From assembly GCA_023053545.1 (NCBI GenBank), contig JAKZAN010000007.1:1798001-1862000 (forward strand): a DNA stretch of 64,000 nucleotides, read 5' to 3'. Below the pieces are notes generated by a model, which ran no database searches, was not told where the DNA came from, and saw nothing but the letters and a program-made list of their open reading frames with translations. A program made the position numbers and the translations under genes. This stretch comes from Lepidurus packardi (lineage: Eukaryota; Arthropoda; Branchiopoda; Notostraca; Triopsidae). Numbering within the stretch: position 1 is the first letter of the stretch; each line of letters starts with the position of its first letter. Below, piece by piece: positions 1 through 13,097 of this stretch.

Positions 1-1828
1 CTGGGTGGCTCCCTATAGTAAATGCCCTTTTAAATGACGTACTTCCCAGTCCTGACATCCAAGACCTAAATGGAGCAACCTGGGGATTGGAATATCCATA
101 ACGGGGTTCCCGACATGCTGGAAGACAGGTGAGATGAAACATGGGTTGTGTACGTGGTATAGTATACAGTACCTTTCTATGCTCCTCGTTATATACCACA
201 TATTGGTTACCGAGTCAATTTACCCACGCGAAAAGGGTTTCCTGCGCTCACGTACAGTACGTATACAACGCATAAGCGGACAAAGGGGCATGAAATAAAT
301 CATTCAGTTGGTGGTAAGTAGGGGAGGGACGCAGACAATTTGGTACAGCTTCGAATAGTTTGCTATCTAACCTCTTAAATCCAGGCTGCGTTTTACTGGT
401 TTCTTGCGTTCTAGCGTTGGGATACTATCAACCTGGACAGCTCGGAAAGAACCCGGGCTCCCACACCGCACACACACCCAAGTCTAAGGTATCAGTCTAT
501 TGATCAGCATTTTCGCTGGCGTTGCTACCCATTTCCCGCCCCTTTTTACCTAAAACTCTAGTGTCATACAATTCCTTGCCCCCTCGGCAGCTCTGAGCTC
601 CACGTCCTCTTTTTTTTAATGAAAACGCCAAAAAACGATCGGCTTTCGCCCTCGCCGCTTCGTTACGGCGACCTGGAAGATGTTATAACGGTAGCAAACA
701 ACGTCTCGGCTCCCGGAGGACTCACCACACGTAGCCCAGTGCCGAGAATACATTCCGTTTCTTTTGCCTCGCGCTCTGCTGTTCGCTCTCCCTCTCTGCG
801 TCAGTCTTGGAATACTTCCGCGGAGGAATATGTCCGTAGGTTGAAATTGGGGTACTTGGGGTCTTCCTGCAAAGAACCAATGAAGCATAGGGCCAAAAAG
901 GCAAGGGCGGGCGCACAATTTACGAAGTAAGCGATGGAAAGATCTTCCGAGCCCGGTAAAAGGGTGTCAAGTACTACCCTACCTCGTAATAAAAACAAGA
1001 GTTTTAGGGTACATTTTCTTTAGTATTACTGACTCTCCGTACCAATTTACTCCCAAAAGTACCACACTACGCTAGGGAATATTAGGCAATTATACTTTTC
1101 ACCGCGAATAGACACTGTCTAGCACAATTTTTTAACATGTATTTTCTTAGAGGAAATACAAAATGCGAGATACTATCCGGCCCTAATAGAAGAGGACTAA
1201 ACAAATATCGGAGCTCTTACCTGTACTTCCGTGAGGGTTGAAAGACTCAAGTTATATACGGCATTCCTATCAAAAGAAAAGAAATGAAATATTATTTATC
1301 TTTTAGACCCATCATACTCAACGTGTACCATCGTTCAGGTATTGCCTATGTGAGTATTCTATTGCCCTCTTTCTCTTATTTCTTTCGTTGTCCCTACTAT
1401 CTTATCGTCGTCATCATACACAAGAGGACATACAGGAAACAAGATACTGAACAAGCAAGATAAACATCGCCTTCATTACTCCTTCACTCCTCATTGACTT
1501 GACTATGGCTATTATGGACTCGGGAAGTGCTCTTCAAACTTGCTTCTGGTGCACGTGTTACGTACATGTCTGGAAAACTCCCCCTCGATTCTAATATAAC
1601 ATTGTTATACCGACGATTGTATGATAGGTTACTGAATTTCCTTGTGCTCTCATCTATTAAGGCTCCGGTATACCTTAGCTCAGGATGGCCGGTTAACATG
1701 GGGGAATTTGGAACAAGTTTTCCTTTAAACCAGAGCAATTTAATGAAAAAAAATTGAGAATACGCACGAGCATACTAACAGCTGATGCATAACTAAATCC
1801 ACCTTCTTCCAATGAATAATAAATTACT
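1..1828. other. Non-coding stretch, no gene supported
   Basis: This stretch is AT-leaning with scattered homopolymers. A GC-richer patch at about 600-960 is open on both strands for roughly 100 codons, including an ATG-initiated plus-strand ORF at 619-930, but its translation resembles no family I know and it has no convincing splice or promoter context. I treat it as non-coding. Confidence 0.5.
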
Positions 1829-2392
1829 AACATTCAAATCAAGTTTGCAACTATGTGAAATAATTTGCCTAATACCCTTTGGTTGTGCACTAGCTGCTAA
1901 AACAGAAAAGCTTTAGATTTTGCTTTAGATTGCTTACAAATCTGACGTGACAAGCCGTTTTCGAGAAATCTTATCAAGACTCTGGTTCCGAATGTTCGAC
2001 GACTTGATTTGGGACACTTGTGCTGCTTCAGAAAACTGTAGTGACAAATTGTACTTTCCAGAAGCAAAACAAGCGTACAAACTTTGCCGACAATTAGCTA
2101 TAAATTTAGTAACATGCAAATCAAATTTGCAACTATGTGAAATACCGTGCCTGAAAATATGTCCTTTGGTATGTGCAGTAGTAGTTCAAAAAATTTAACT
2201 TGTGTTCTAGATTGTTTACAAATCTGTCGTGACAAGTCGTTTTCGAACAATCTTGCTCCAGAATGTTCGACGATTTGATTTGAGACACTGTGCCGCTACG
2301 CCAAACTGTGTGACAAGTTGTATACCTTTCAGGCGCAGAACAAGCCAAAGCTATATGTTTTTTGTTTTTTTTTACTTTCTTATGCAAGGCTT
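1829..2392. repeat. Diverged tandem duplication, 282-base period
   Basis: Two head-to-tail copies are visible. Copy A starts at 1829 (aacattcaaatcaagtttgc) and copy B at 2111 (aacatgcaaatcaaatttgc). Both continue through the shared core tgtgaaata, a shared 'ttgtttacaaatct..cgtgacaag' block (about 1936 and 2215) and a shared 'gaatgttcgacga.ttgattt' block (about 1990 and 2265). The copies differ by many substitutions and small indels, so the duplication is not recent. No coding potential is shared between them. The element type is unknown; it could be a satellite fragment or part of a non-autonomous transposon. Confidence 0.8.
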
Positions 2393-5300
2393 TCACAAAA
2401 CCACAACAAACACTAGCGCCATCTATGATTGTTTGCATCAATAAGCAAAGATCTTGTCTAAAACGACTATTTTGCCATTAACAAACTACCCTAAATACGA
2501 GGACTGAATAGTGTCGAGTCTCAAACGATCCAACAAAGACACTTGATATTTCCAATCTACCAAATTAAATTGCGCTGTGCTAATTTCTTACAGCGCCAGT
2601 GATTTTGAGGCGAAATGTTTAGTGCACGATTTGTAAGCTTGGGCAGAGTGCAAGGGCCACAGAAAGGGTCACGTTTATCCTGAAATCTCACCAGTCAATT
2701 CTTGCAGTCGGAAAGACTAGGGGCGGAATTCTTCCCCAAACTGGCCGAGTATTCTTCTTTTTTCTTTCTATTTCTCCTCACATTGTCTTCTCCAAACTTC
2801 TCAAGAGCCTCCCAGTCTTCAATGGAACTGTCCCGTTCTATTTCTTCCTTGACCACGCCTTTCGACCAAACAAACTGCTCCCATGTGATCGAAGCTATCT
2901 GTCAACACAAAGCCTTCCTGCGAAAAAAAAGTGCTTCCGCAAAGCCTATGAAAAGTATCAGGTTTGGGGAGCTCACAGCTTGTTTCTCGGTTCGTGCCCC
3001 TCGACAGGCAGTTTTCTCGGAACCGTTTATTTGTTATATGGGCGTGAAAAACCTTAAAGGACGCAAGTAAGCAGGTCTAACAAAAGAATGGAAACCTACG
3101 CTGCGCCTCCAAGAATCAAATTTTTTGTAAACATATTTTTTACACATTCTATCTCTGCTGATCGTTACCAATGCTTTCTCGCATACAATGACAGAGATCT
3201 ACGATCTTAGACACACATCTACGCGTTAGCCTGGATACTTTTCAAGTTTTTATGAATTCCTTTATTCTTTTCCAACGCAGAAGAAAGACAAAAGCTCCTC
3301 GTAACGTTCTGCTGAATGAACCTGAGCTCTCTTTGTTTACACAGTCGACATGATAAACAACGGATATGTCACTTACCGTGCTGCGACAAGTAGAAAATCG
3401 CCCTCGGCTTGGATCAACTTAAAATGATCCACCACAGTAGTGTTGCCGTGGAAACGTTGGGCCTCCTCGGGTCCTACAAAATATACAAGAAAATAAAAAA
3501 TAAGAGCCAAGTTCCCATTTGTATAGTCGCAAATGATTTCATTTCGGTTGTCAAGTTACTGCATACCTCCCATACTGCTTTATATTTCGTGTGATCTCTT
3601 TGAACTACACACCACCTTTCAAGTAAAATAGATTTCTGAGGACTAACTCGATTCCTGCCAAGCTAATGATGTTCCAATGTGCCAATCTTAAAACTATGCT
3701 TTCTGAAACTTGTTGCGTTCAGTCAGCTTCCAGACCGCCAAAAGAAGCATTGATCGGGAAATTGACATTGAGCAAGTTTCCTGACGATGATTTCGTTGGC
3801 AAAAAAAATAAATAAAATAATAATAATAAAATGTGCCTCCTACGCATAACTCGCGGAGACGAAGTAAGCCAAAGGGGGCTGTAGTAGTAGTACAGTGTGG
3901 ATTTATTGATCGACTGAGAAGGGTGTCTAGAACTGGCAGCGCCCGGCAACTAGGGAAATTCAAGGCTGTAATCCTATAGAACATCCCCATGTTTTCTCAA
4001 ATAAAGAAAAAAATTGATAAAAAAAAAGTTTCCTTGAGTCCTAGTTTGACACGGTTTCAGGGAAAGTCAAACATATTACCGAGTCCAATTTTGGCAAGAC
4101 TACGTGTCGCTGAAACTTGCAAACTTGATCGATCTCATGCTGCACCTTCTGCTCAGTGAATCGCAGAGCAGCTCAGAGAATAAAAACTGGGATTCCCAAG
4201 CTTTGCATCCAGATGAGCATAATCTGCTTACCCATTCGCTCTCAATTATTGCTGCATCACTGCGCAACCAAACTCTACCTGCCTTCTTATTAAAGCTAAA
4301 GCTATGCCTATAGCGCTCCATTGACTCGGAAAGACATCAGCTTCTCGCTATTCCTTCACAGAAAAACACACGTCGCTCTTAATACACAGAATACTCGTCT
4401 GGTACCTCCAAAACGAGGCGGGCTTTATTTCGAGGTCGTATCAAACAAGTTTTTTTTACGCTCAATTAGATACACGTTAACTGAGACCACTGCTTAATTC
4501 CATTTTCCCCAATTTCGCTGCCTACAAGCAATTTGCACTCATCCCACCCTGCCACGCACTTCTACGTAATTTTGCAATAACAAGCGAAACACTTTGTGCT
4601 GCTTAAAGTGCTTGGGTGCGGCTTAGCGAAGCCCAAACTGTAGCACTATATGTATACGCTGTATCTTTGTAATTTGCTAACCCTGTTCTAGATCAATGGA
4701 TCGACAAGGAAAAAGTCCGCTTCTTATTGCATATTTGCTGTCGCTTTCCAAACGACCTACATGTCTCCAGGATATCCAAGAGAAAAGCCTAACCACGGCA
4801 AGCTCGTGTTCATGCTAGCGTAAGTTCTTGGGCACAACCACAGACAAGCAAATGACCTCGCCATCACTCTCCACTTCTTGTTCAAATAAACATGTCTTCT
4901 TTACCGTCTAAGCTACTCTTTTGTGAGCATTAGCTCCCATGCACTCAAATTAAGCAAGAGTCTTAGACCCAAAATACTTATTTTTCCTTTATATTTTCAC
5001 GGACGGGCTTCGAAAGAACCATTTTACTTATCAGCTAGTTTGTGCGCAAATTGCCTCGTACTCCTTTTCTTTTCTTATTGAATGCTTATTCTTATTGAAC
5101 CCTTTTTTATGTATCACTAGATCGAGTCGAATAGCCTTCAAAGAAGCATTGAAGCTCAGGAAAAAAATAGGAAAGAATATGCGTGAAACGGACCAAAATG
5201 TAACCCTTTCTGTCTTTGTTTCCCTTCTTTTTCTTTTCGGTCCATAAGACTATCTTTCTTCCGCTTACTTGCATAGGCAAAACCGGGGCTCACAATGTTA

Positions 5301-8300
5301 AAACTTCCCATATCGAAGCTACGACTGGTAATCGGTACTCTTCTTTATGCGCCGTTAGATTACTCGTGAATACTATATCATTGTTACGAATTTCCAGTGG
5401 CCTTAATTGCTTCTGGGTATTTGTTTTTTATTTCTGGGTATGTTTTATCTCTTTTTCCTTTTTTGTATTTTTATTGGAGTACACGCCAAGGTGTATTTAG
5501 TCCCAAATTCCTGGAATCACACTACTAACGCATTATCGCGGCTCTAGTGACGATTCTGAAGAAAGGAACAATAAAGCCATATGGATCAATATGGGAATTT
5601 CGTCTTTTGCTTCCTTTATGATCGCTCACGTCGCACCTCTCTTTTTCTTTCTACATTTTTTTCACAAGTGCCATTGATGTCTGCACCCATTAACATTTCC
5701 TTCAAAGCCCATCGGCCGATACTTGCCAGCAAGCTTCCAAGTCCATTACAGGGTAAAGTCGGCGGAACGTGGAATCCAGGATGTGCGACAGTCGAAAAGA
5801 AAGTGGAAAGACATACAAGCTGGCCATTTCACGTAATCGTAAAGCTGCGAATCCCATAAAGTGTCTTTTGCTTCATTTCAAATCCTTATGCAAAACTGCG
5901 GAGCGAAGAACGAACTTGGCTGTTCAAAAAGACGCCGAGTTTGCTGACATCCCTCTTAGTTTCCGTTCCATTCGCTCACATATTCAAATGACGTTGGCCA
6001 TAATTCCAACAAGTTAACGACTCGCTTCTATCCTCGCCCCCAAACTAGTGTCATCCAGAGAACTTTGCAACAACGTTCTCACCAGTCCTAGCCTCGTTTA
6101 CCAAACAAAGGTTACCCACTCCAGACAGACATAATCCCCATCCATCACCGAGTTTCTCGCAAAAGGGCCACAGTGAGGGAAAGTACCAGTACTGATGCCC
6201 GAACTCGCAACTCAACTCGCCCTTTTCCGTCCTTCATTTACATCTACTTGTGGGCTATTTGGGCCCCAATGCATGACACGAGTTTCTCTCCACGATTGGC
6301 ATCTCCCGCATGGATGATCGAAGACCGATCACGACAAGAATAGCCCTATTTCTAAAGTCGCTCCATGGGGTCTTGCGTTCTTTTTCGACGTCCAAGTGAG
6401 ACTGCACTCTTAAAAGAAGCATACGCCAGAGAAACTGTCGTTACAGAGTTGAGGTAATGGATAGCAAGCGCATCTGCGTGGCAGGATTTCCATTGGCTGT
6501 GTATTTCGCACGGCAAATCTCCCCAGTTGCGACGCAAGAATACGTAAACGCAACGAAAAAAGAAAAGAAAACTAGACATCCCAAACAAAAGGATTTACTC
6601 GGCGGTTTTACATGCCAACACGTGTGTTTTCCATCAAACGCTAGAGTTACCATATGCTTCCTTTTGTGCCTTTTGACACGCGAGGCCTCTGGCGTCTTGC
6701 CCAGAGGTAGTGCCCCCCCTCCCCCCCCAAAAAAGTGGTGTACATAATGACACGCGTAAAGTACTTACTACCCGTAGAATTATCAGCTCATAAATCATTA
6801 GCGCAAATACTACAGCTCCCACTTTCAACGGTGCGAAAGCTCTAAAGCACTTCGCTTCCCCTTAATACAGACTTTGGCTTGCTTGGGCTCCCATGGATCC
6901 CTCTTTTTATTTATTCTATTCTATTTTTTTGTCAACAGCGAGGATGTCACATAAAGAAGAGTCGGAACAAGAAAGCAAGGGGGAAACTGTACCAGAATCG
7001 CATTGGAGCAATTGACGGCTGACAGAACGGCAGAATGGCAGCAAGAAGCAATGTCTCCCCATTTTTTTCGAATACGAAGGGGGAGATATGCATACATAGG
7101 CCCAGAGCAAGGATTTCCGTCACACGCGCGTCCCTCGACTTGCAACTTCCCAGCACACTCCCTGGAAAACCCTCGTCGGATGTTCCGGAAGCCTTTCGCA
7201 CTTGGCTGATGATTTCGATTCCGGTTGCCAAAGGGACTTGCACTATACGGCTCTCTATTGCTATATACCATGCCAGCACAAGTCGGAAAGCTTCTCTTTT
7301 ATGCCCATTCCAGGCAATCCAACCCTCACCTTTTCATCCCTCTATATGCGAAATCCACTACTCCAACCCTCGTTTAAAGAGCCTGCCGAAATAATGCCTT
7401 ACTATGATTCAGGCCCCCACTTTCCATGCCATTCCCTATCATCTCTTAACGAGGGAGGGCCTAGCAAGTGTATGTGGCGAGCCATTGGAGCATGTAAGAT
7501 TCCTTCCGTTTTGTCCTCGTCCAGGCTCTTTAAGCCGTCACCATTGTTGCTCTCCATTTCCTATCCAGACCTTGTGCGAAATTCCATAGAAGCCAGATAG
7601 TACATACTGTTTCGCTGGTTTAAAGCAACCAGATATTTACGGTTCTTCTCGTGACTCATACCCATTCCAGCCGATGCAAACATCATCCATAATGGAGTAA
7701 AAGACGGCGAACCTGAAGTGAAACTCACTACGAGTTTGTCGTTTGGAATCAATATATGCATGCCGTCATCGTGATGATATAAGGGGAATGGGCGTGTTGG
7801 CCTTTCACGATAACTTTCTTTGTGATTCTGAAAACTAGATTACAAAGCAAAGATTACATTGCCTAGGAATATCGCAAGTTGCAACCACAGTGGCAATAGC
7901 AGCTGTTGCACATTATCGATGATTGCTTCCATAAGCGTGAATGCATTCGGGTAATACTTTTGTTACTCTGCTGAGTCATAAGTACTAGATCATTTTGGGG
8001 GTAGGCAGAGTAGGAGGGAGTAGGGGCAAAGTAGGGATACATTCTTTTACGTGATTACAAGAGAAGCCGCTACAGAAAACGAGCTTAAAACTGCCACAAA
8101 ACACTCGACAGTTGTGCATGTGCGTGACAGTTGTAACTGGGCAATCTTATGGGAACTATATACTTATTAACTTAACGGCTAATTCCTTTGCTTTGAGAGC
8201 CTCCAGCATTGACATCAAAACGAACATCATAAGGAAGGGGTTGTATGCAAATGATCAACCAAACCTTTATACTGCTGTCTATGCCGCCCGACAAAAGAAC

Positions 8301-9501
8301 AGCCACCCGAGGGTGCATCTTGATCTGACAGGATCAAAGTGGCTACGCAGATTTAGAGGGTTAATAAAAACGGTGTGTGTTTCTGCAAAAAAAAAAATGA
8401 AAAGAGCTTGCCAAGAAACATGCACCGCACTCGAATTCAACGACCAACGAAGGAAATTCAACCCCGAACCGTTAACCCTGTTGTGGTGTTCCCGTCAGTT
8501 GGGCAAAAAATAAAAAAGCAGCACCTTATGGATTATCGCATTTTAATTACTTAAAATTTCCCCGGAAGGTCCTTAGAGAATGTTGCAGGACAAGCGGAAG
8601 TAAAAGATAAACCAGTGTCGTTCCCAGGGATGGTCATCAGCTAGTCAACTAATCAATTCGGCCGATGGGTTTCATGGGCTGACGTCATATGTCATTAGGA
8701 ACCACGTCACCCGAGCCACACCTATTTCTAAAGCATTTCACGAAAAATCTATGCCTTCCCAAAAAAAAAGGGGGCAGAGGCACTAAAGAAACGAAGAAGG
8801 CCCAAATCTTTTCTCTAGGATGTCTTATGCAAACTCGAGCCTGGAAAAGTCAAGAAACTCCATCAAGTTAATGAAGTCAGCAGAGCCATCATATACCCAA
8901 AAGTCCTCCAAAAATATGAAATATGCCTTCCGTCCTCTTCCTTCAATACCACATACAAAGCTTCTTCATTCTCAAATAACGCCAAGAGTCTTAACTTGGA
9001 TTTTTTTTTTTAGAAATATTCTTACGCATAAGTAATGAACAGGCCTAAGAAGGCTTCTTTGTGAATCTATTTAACCAATCAAATTATTGTGCTTTTGGTA
9101 TTTTCAGGGAGTCCTATAACCTTTTCTAAGATTTTAATAATGAAATCTTGATTTTAATCAAGATTTAATCAGTTAGGGAAAAATTAGTTGATGTGGTTTA
9201 TTAGTTTCAATTACCCTTCATTTCTAAGACGTGCATTTTATATGGTAGATGGGCGCCATGTGTTACTTGAATGGTATACTTGAAGCACGTGAATACCTTA
9301 CGAGTTGCACCGTTAGCCAGTGTTGTACGCCTTCAATGCCTGACGTTGCGTAATAGACCCGCAAAAAACATTCAAGTGCTTTTCTGCAAGCTGCAAACCT
9401 GTGCTGCCTTTCTCCTCTTCCGAGAAAGTCACACAATCAATAAAAGACCACTTGCCCACACGTGGTCTAGTTCTCTGAGGGATGACGCAGTTTGCCTTGA
9501 C
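2393..9501. other. Non-coding stretch, no gene supported
   Basis: No protein family, RNA gene or transposon ORF could be recognised on either strand. The open frames present (up to about 130 codons, for example 8112-8513 and 7202-7600) overlap in several frames, mostly lack ATG starts and have low-complexity Lys/Phe runs from A/T tracts, as expected of chance frames. An inverted-repeat cluster lies at 9124-9166 and is listed separately. Confidence 0.5.
9124..9166. repeat. AT-rich inverted-repeat cluster
   Basis: The sequence aaatcttga-ttttaa-tcaagattt at 9143-9166 is a perfect 9-base inverted repeat around a 6-base centre. A further arm, aagatttt, lies just upstream and is complementary to the first arm. 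It could be a dimer-type protein-binding site, a cruciform or simply an AT-rich accident. No gene lies nearby. Confidence 0.55.
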
Positions 9502-9821
9502 AATGAACCAGCCATTCTCTCTACTAAACTGCAAGCCTCCTCCTTCGCGTCAAACTGCTTGTCAAAACTGGCCGCCAACAACGTCGTATTCTGGAGCTAC
9601 AAGAGTTACAAGAGCTACTGGAGCTACCATATTTCATTTCAATTTACGCTATTCTATACAATGAACCAGCCATTCAACCATTCTACTAAACTGCAAGCCT
9701 CCTCCTTCGCGTCAAATTGTTTGTCAAAACTGGCCGCCAAGAACGTCGTATTCTGGAGCTACAAGAGTTACAAGAGCTACTGGAGCTACCATATTTAATT
9801 TCAATTTACGCCATTATAAAC
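9502..9821. repeat. Near-identical tandem duplication, 158-base period
   Basis: Two copies start at atgaaccagccattc (9503 and 9661) and run through cctcctccttcgcgtcaaa, caaaactggccgccaa and a shared 'ttacgc.att' end. They differ at few positions plus one small indel near the start. Inside each copy a short periodic motif of the type ctacaagagttacaagagctactggagctac gives a Ser-Tyr-Lys repeat in one reading frame. That frame has no ATG start I trust and no homologue I know, so I treat this as repetitive DNA rather than a gene. Confidence 0.85.
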
Positions 9822-12800
9822 AGTAAAAGCGAGAGCGCCCCTCTTCACACATATGAGAATCAACCTTACTTTCGGGAAGACACACTCTCTGACCTCATTC
9901 ATTGTAAAGAAAGATCAATGCTGTGCTCCCTGCAAGGTACAGCTATTTTGGGACACGATTGATTCCCACAAAGCATGTCATACGGGACAAAAGGAGTACA
10001 CAACAGTGGATCTCTCTGGAAACTAGTATCCCCTGTATACGTGGCATAAGGAATGCAAAGGACCCATGCTCGCAATCGCAATCCCATCACAGCAATATCT
10101 CATAAATTCCATAGGACCGGGAATGTCGAAATGCAATTTCGCAAAGTGACACAGTTCTACCCCATTCTCGTGTGCCTTATCCCATGCCCTTATACATTAC
10201 TGGCCTCGAAGTAAATCTCGAGCTAGGCAGAGTTTACCTGAAGAGAATTTATAAAAAAAAGTCCAGTATATTACGGATTATGCCCTAGCGCCAGCCAACC
10301 CTCAAGTCAATATCTGGCGCGGCAGCACAAGCAATTCACCACCGCCCCATAGTTTACTGCACGACAAAGCATTTCTGTCACCTATGCCAAGACAAAAGCG
10401 ACAGCACAATAAAATTGTTTCTGTTAATGCGGAAAGGGTTCTCGGAACTCTGTCGCACGAGTACTCCCCAACACGCACACATTTCGGCAGAGTCAACCCT
10501 TATCAAAATGCTATGCTATTCCATACCGTCAAGAAAAAATAACAATAATCCTAAATACTAACAAAAAGGTTTTCCTTTATTTCTTTAATTTTCTGTATTT
10601 TTTATTATGTCTGTACAGGGAAAAACGACGTTTTTGAATAATTTTTAGCGAATAATGCGTCTTTTTCTCTCAGACCACGGAAGCCCTGCAAGAAACTGTC
10701 AAGCCCTACACAACAAGCACAGTGGAACGGGAATTTTGCATCAAGTCGATCGTACTTGCTACTACACGAAGGCGGGGGTGGGCGGGGGACACGAAAGTAC
10801 TCCAAAAATGAACAAAGACACGTTCGCCTGTCTTTAGGGTAGAGTCGGCCAATCCTTAACGACCGCCTTCACTTCTGTCTTTACAAGTCACTTTAGTTAG
10901 TGCTCTACCCTTTATATATGCAAGGGAAAAGGCCCAAGATTGTGAGAAGCTCGGTTGCACCCTTCCTTCAGTCGACCTTTTTTCCCTCCAACGTCAATGC
11001 ATATCACAAGAGGGGGTACATATGTCCCAACCTTGTGCACTAAAAGTTGATAACGGTATAAAAAGGTAGGCAGGGTACGTAATTATGACATCCAACTACT
11101 TTCCTGTTATCCCCCACACAAGGCGACTCCTTTCCATTTCAGGTGACTTGAGCTTTTCCCAGCCATTTCTTATTTTCACGCCAGGATGTTTCACCTGAGA
11201 GGGAAGCACTGCCGGAAAGGCGAGATGCTCGGAAGCACGGGACAAATGAGAGTTGAAAACCTAAATTGCCTCGTGACGGACGCTGTTTGAGAGCGACGAG
11301 CATTTACGGACAATGCGAGGTAAAACCTGAACCAATTCTCCCAAGTACACACAGACACAGACAGCGGAGCTTGTCGAGCACTTTGGCCAAGTAAACAGCG
11401 TTTCCATGACAGTACTGTGCGTAATGCTAAACGTTTCCAGCCAAGTGCAAAGCTGTTCTTTTCCCAGGCTCCGTTGTTTTGGTCGCTTTAATCTTCGCCA
11501 AAAATCGCACCACGAAGCGAAACTAGTCAACGACCTTCATCGTACTGAAATGTTTATTTAACACATCCTGTGCGTCTAACCTTCTAGTTCTGGTGGTTCT
11601 GATCGAAAGCTTCAGGTCAGACGCGACTATTTGCGTGGATAGATGAGGCTGACGCTCCTAATCCAGACCCAACTCCTGGTAGCAATCGCAGTAAAAAGAG
11701 AACGACTCGTCGGTCAAATCCCTTTCTAACTAGGTCTCTTAATTGAAACTTTGGGACGTAGACCGAATGTCTTGTGCTACTGTATCTCCTTGTATCGTCT
11801 TGTACTACGATAGCGTACTGTAGATGTATGTGGATTCCGACGTCTAGTAAATAAATGACGTTTAATAACCTAGCTGTCTTTCTTATGAATCCAATTACGG
11901 AAACGAAAATGGAAGGCAAAAAAAGAAACTAATTCAAAGCTACCCATCAATCTTCCCCAGACGAGTAGAAAAAATGAAAGAAAATTCCAAAAAAGTGCTT
12001 TTCAACTAGAAATGGTCACAGGGAACTTGAGGAGCATTAGCCACGCCTACCACGTCCTTTTCATTAGAAATCCTTCCGAGAGTAATGTTAGGCGAGTCAT
12101 TAACAGACGCCTTGGCTAGCTGAAAGACGCACGGGTGTTGAAAATAGCCAACCTAGCATGTAGACAGTCCGAAGCTCCTCCCTTTCCATCTTCCTTGTAC
12201 CTGTACCAGCATACCTTCCATAAATAATTACGCGGACAATGTCCGCCGTGACCATCACCTTCAAATTAACCTTATATACACAGACAAAACCCACGAAAAC
12301 GTGGTCGCATGTCAAGACACTTTTGCCATCCTGACGTCAAAACCCACAATTGACCACATGCCTTCCCCGCCCTTTCATTTTTGCCATCGCGATCATAGCT
12401 ATTCCATCTTTTTCGTGTGTCAAAGTCTCATGTTGCTCGGCAAACGCATATAACCCTATCATTCGCTAAGTTTTGGCTCGTTTTTAGATGAGCAGGAGAG
12501 ATAAATTAGAAAAAAAAGCGGACACAGACAGACTTTTGGCGTAAGCGAGTTATCGCGGGAAGGAAACCAGCGTAGAACCAACAAAAGGTTAAGGAAAAGT
12601 TAAAGGAAAAGCTTCAGAGCGGGAACAAGGAAACGGGTTGCTTTCGCCCATGGTCCTGTTATTTTCATAAAAGCTGGAAGGGTTCAATTACCTTTTCAAC
12701 CCCTCGCAGCTCTTTCCGCGACCTTAGCAACTTATTTTGCCAAAAGTTTTGGATCGTGCCCGCAAACAAGGGCAGATTGTTACGAGCCCCCGATTGGGTT

Positions 12801-13048
12801 TAACGAAGAAGGACGACTGTTGAGACACGTCTCCAGCTCAAAGTAGCTTTGGCTTTCATGCGGTTTTCCCGCTTCACCAAAAACCATAAACCGCAAATGA
12901 AGGATTTTTTTTCACGAGATTCTTCGCCAGGATCCAGGTAAAACGCCAAGTGCAGTTCCACACTTCACTTTATAGCACGCCAGAGAATGTGTGCAATGGG
13001 GATTGGGGGCCTTTATAGCACATGGGGCTCATGGGTTTATGTCCTCCC

Positions 13049-13051
<3 letters not shown>

Positions 13052-13095
<44 letters not shown>
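13052..13095. repeat. (CT)n microsatellite
   Basis: About 22 uninterrupted CT dinucleotides. The tract makes an artificial Arg-Glu repeat in a minus-strand frame, which is not a gene. Confidence 0.95.

Positions 13096-13097
<2 letters not shown>

Noticed and set aside
619-930. ATG-started 103-codon plus-strand open frame in a GC-richer patch
   Set aside because: The opposite strand is equally open, no domain is recognisable and there is no splice or promoter context.
8112-8513. 133-codon plus-strand open frame
   Set aside because: Amino-acid composition follows the underlying A-rich sequence and no motif is seen.
9271-9798. 175-codon open frame across the 158-base tandem duplication
   Set aside because: It does not start at a trusted ATG, and its repetitive Ser-Tyr-Lys part simply reflects the DNA repeat.
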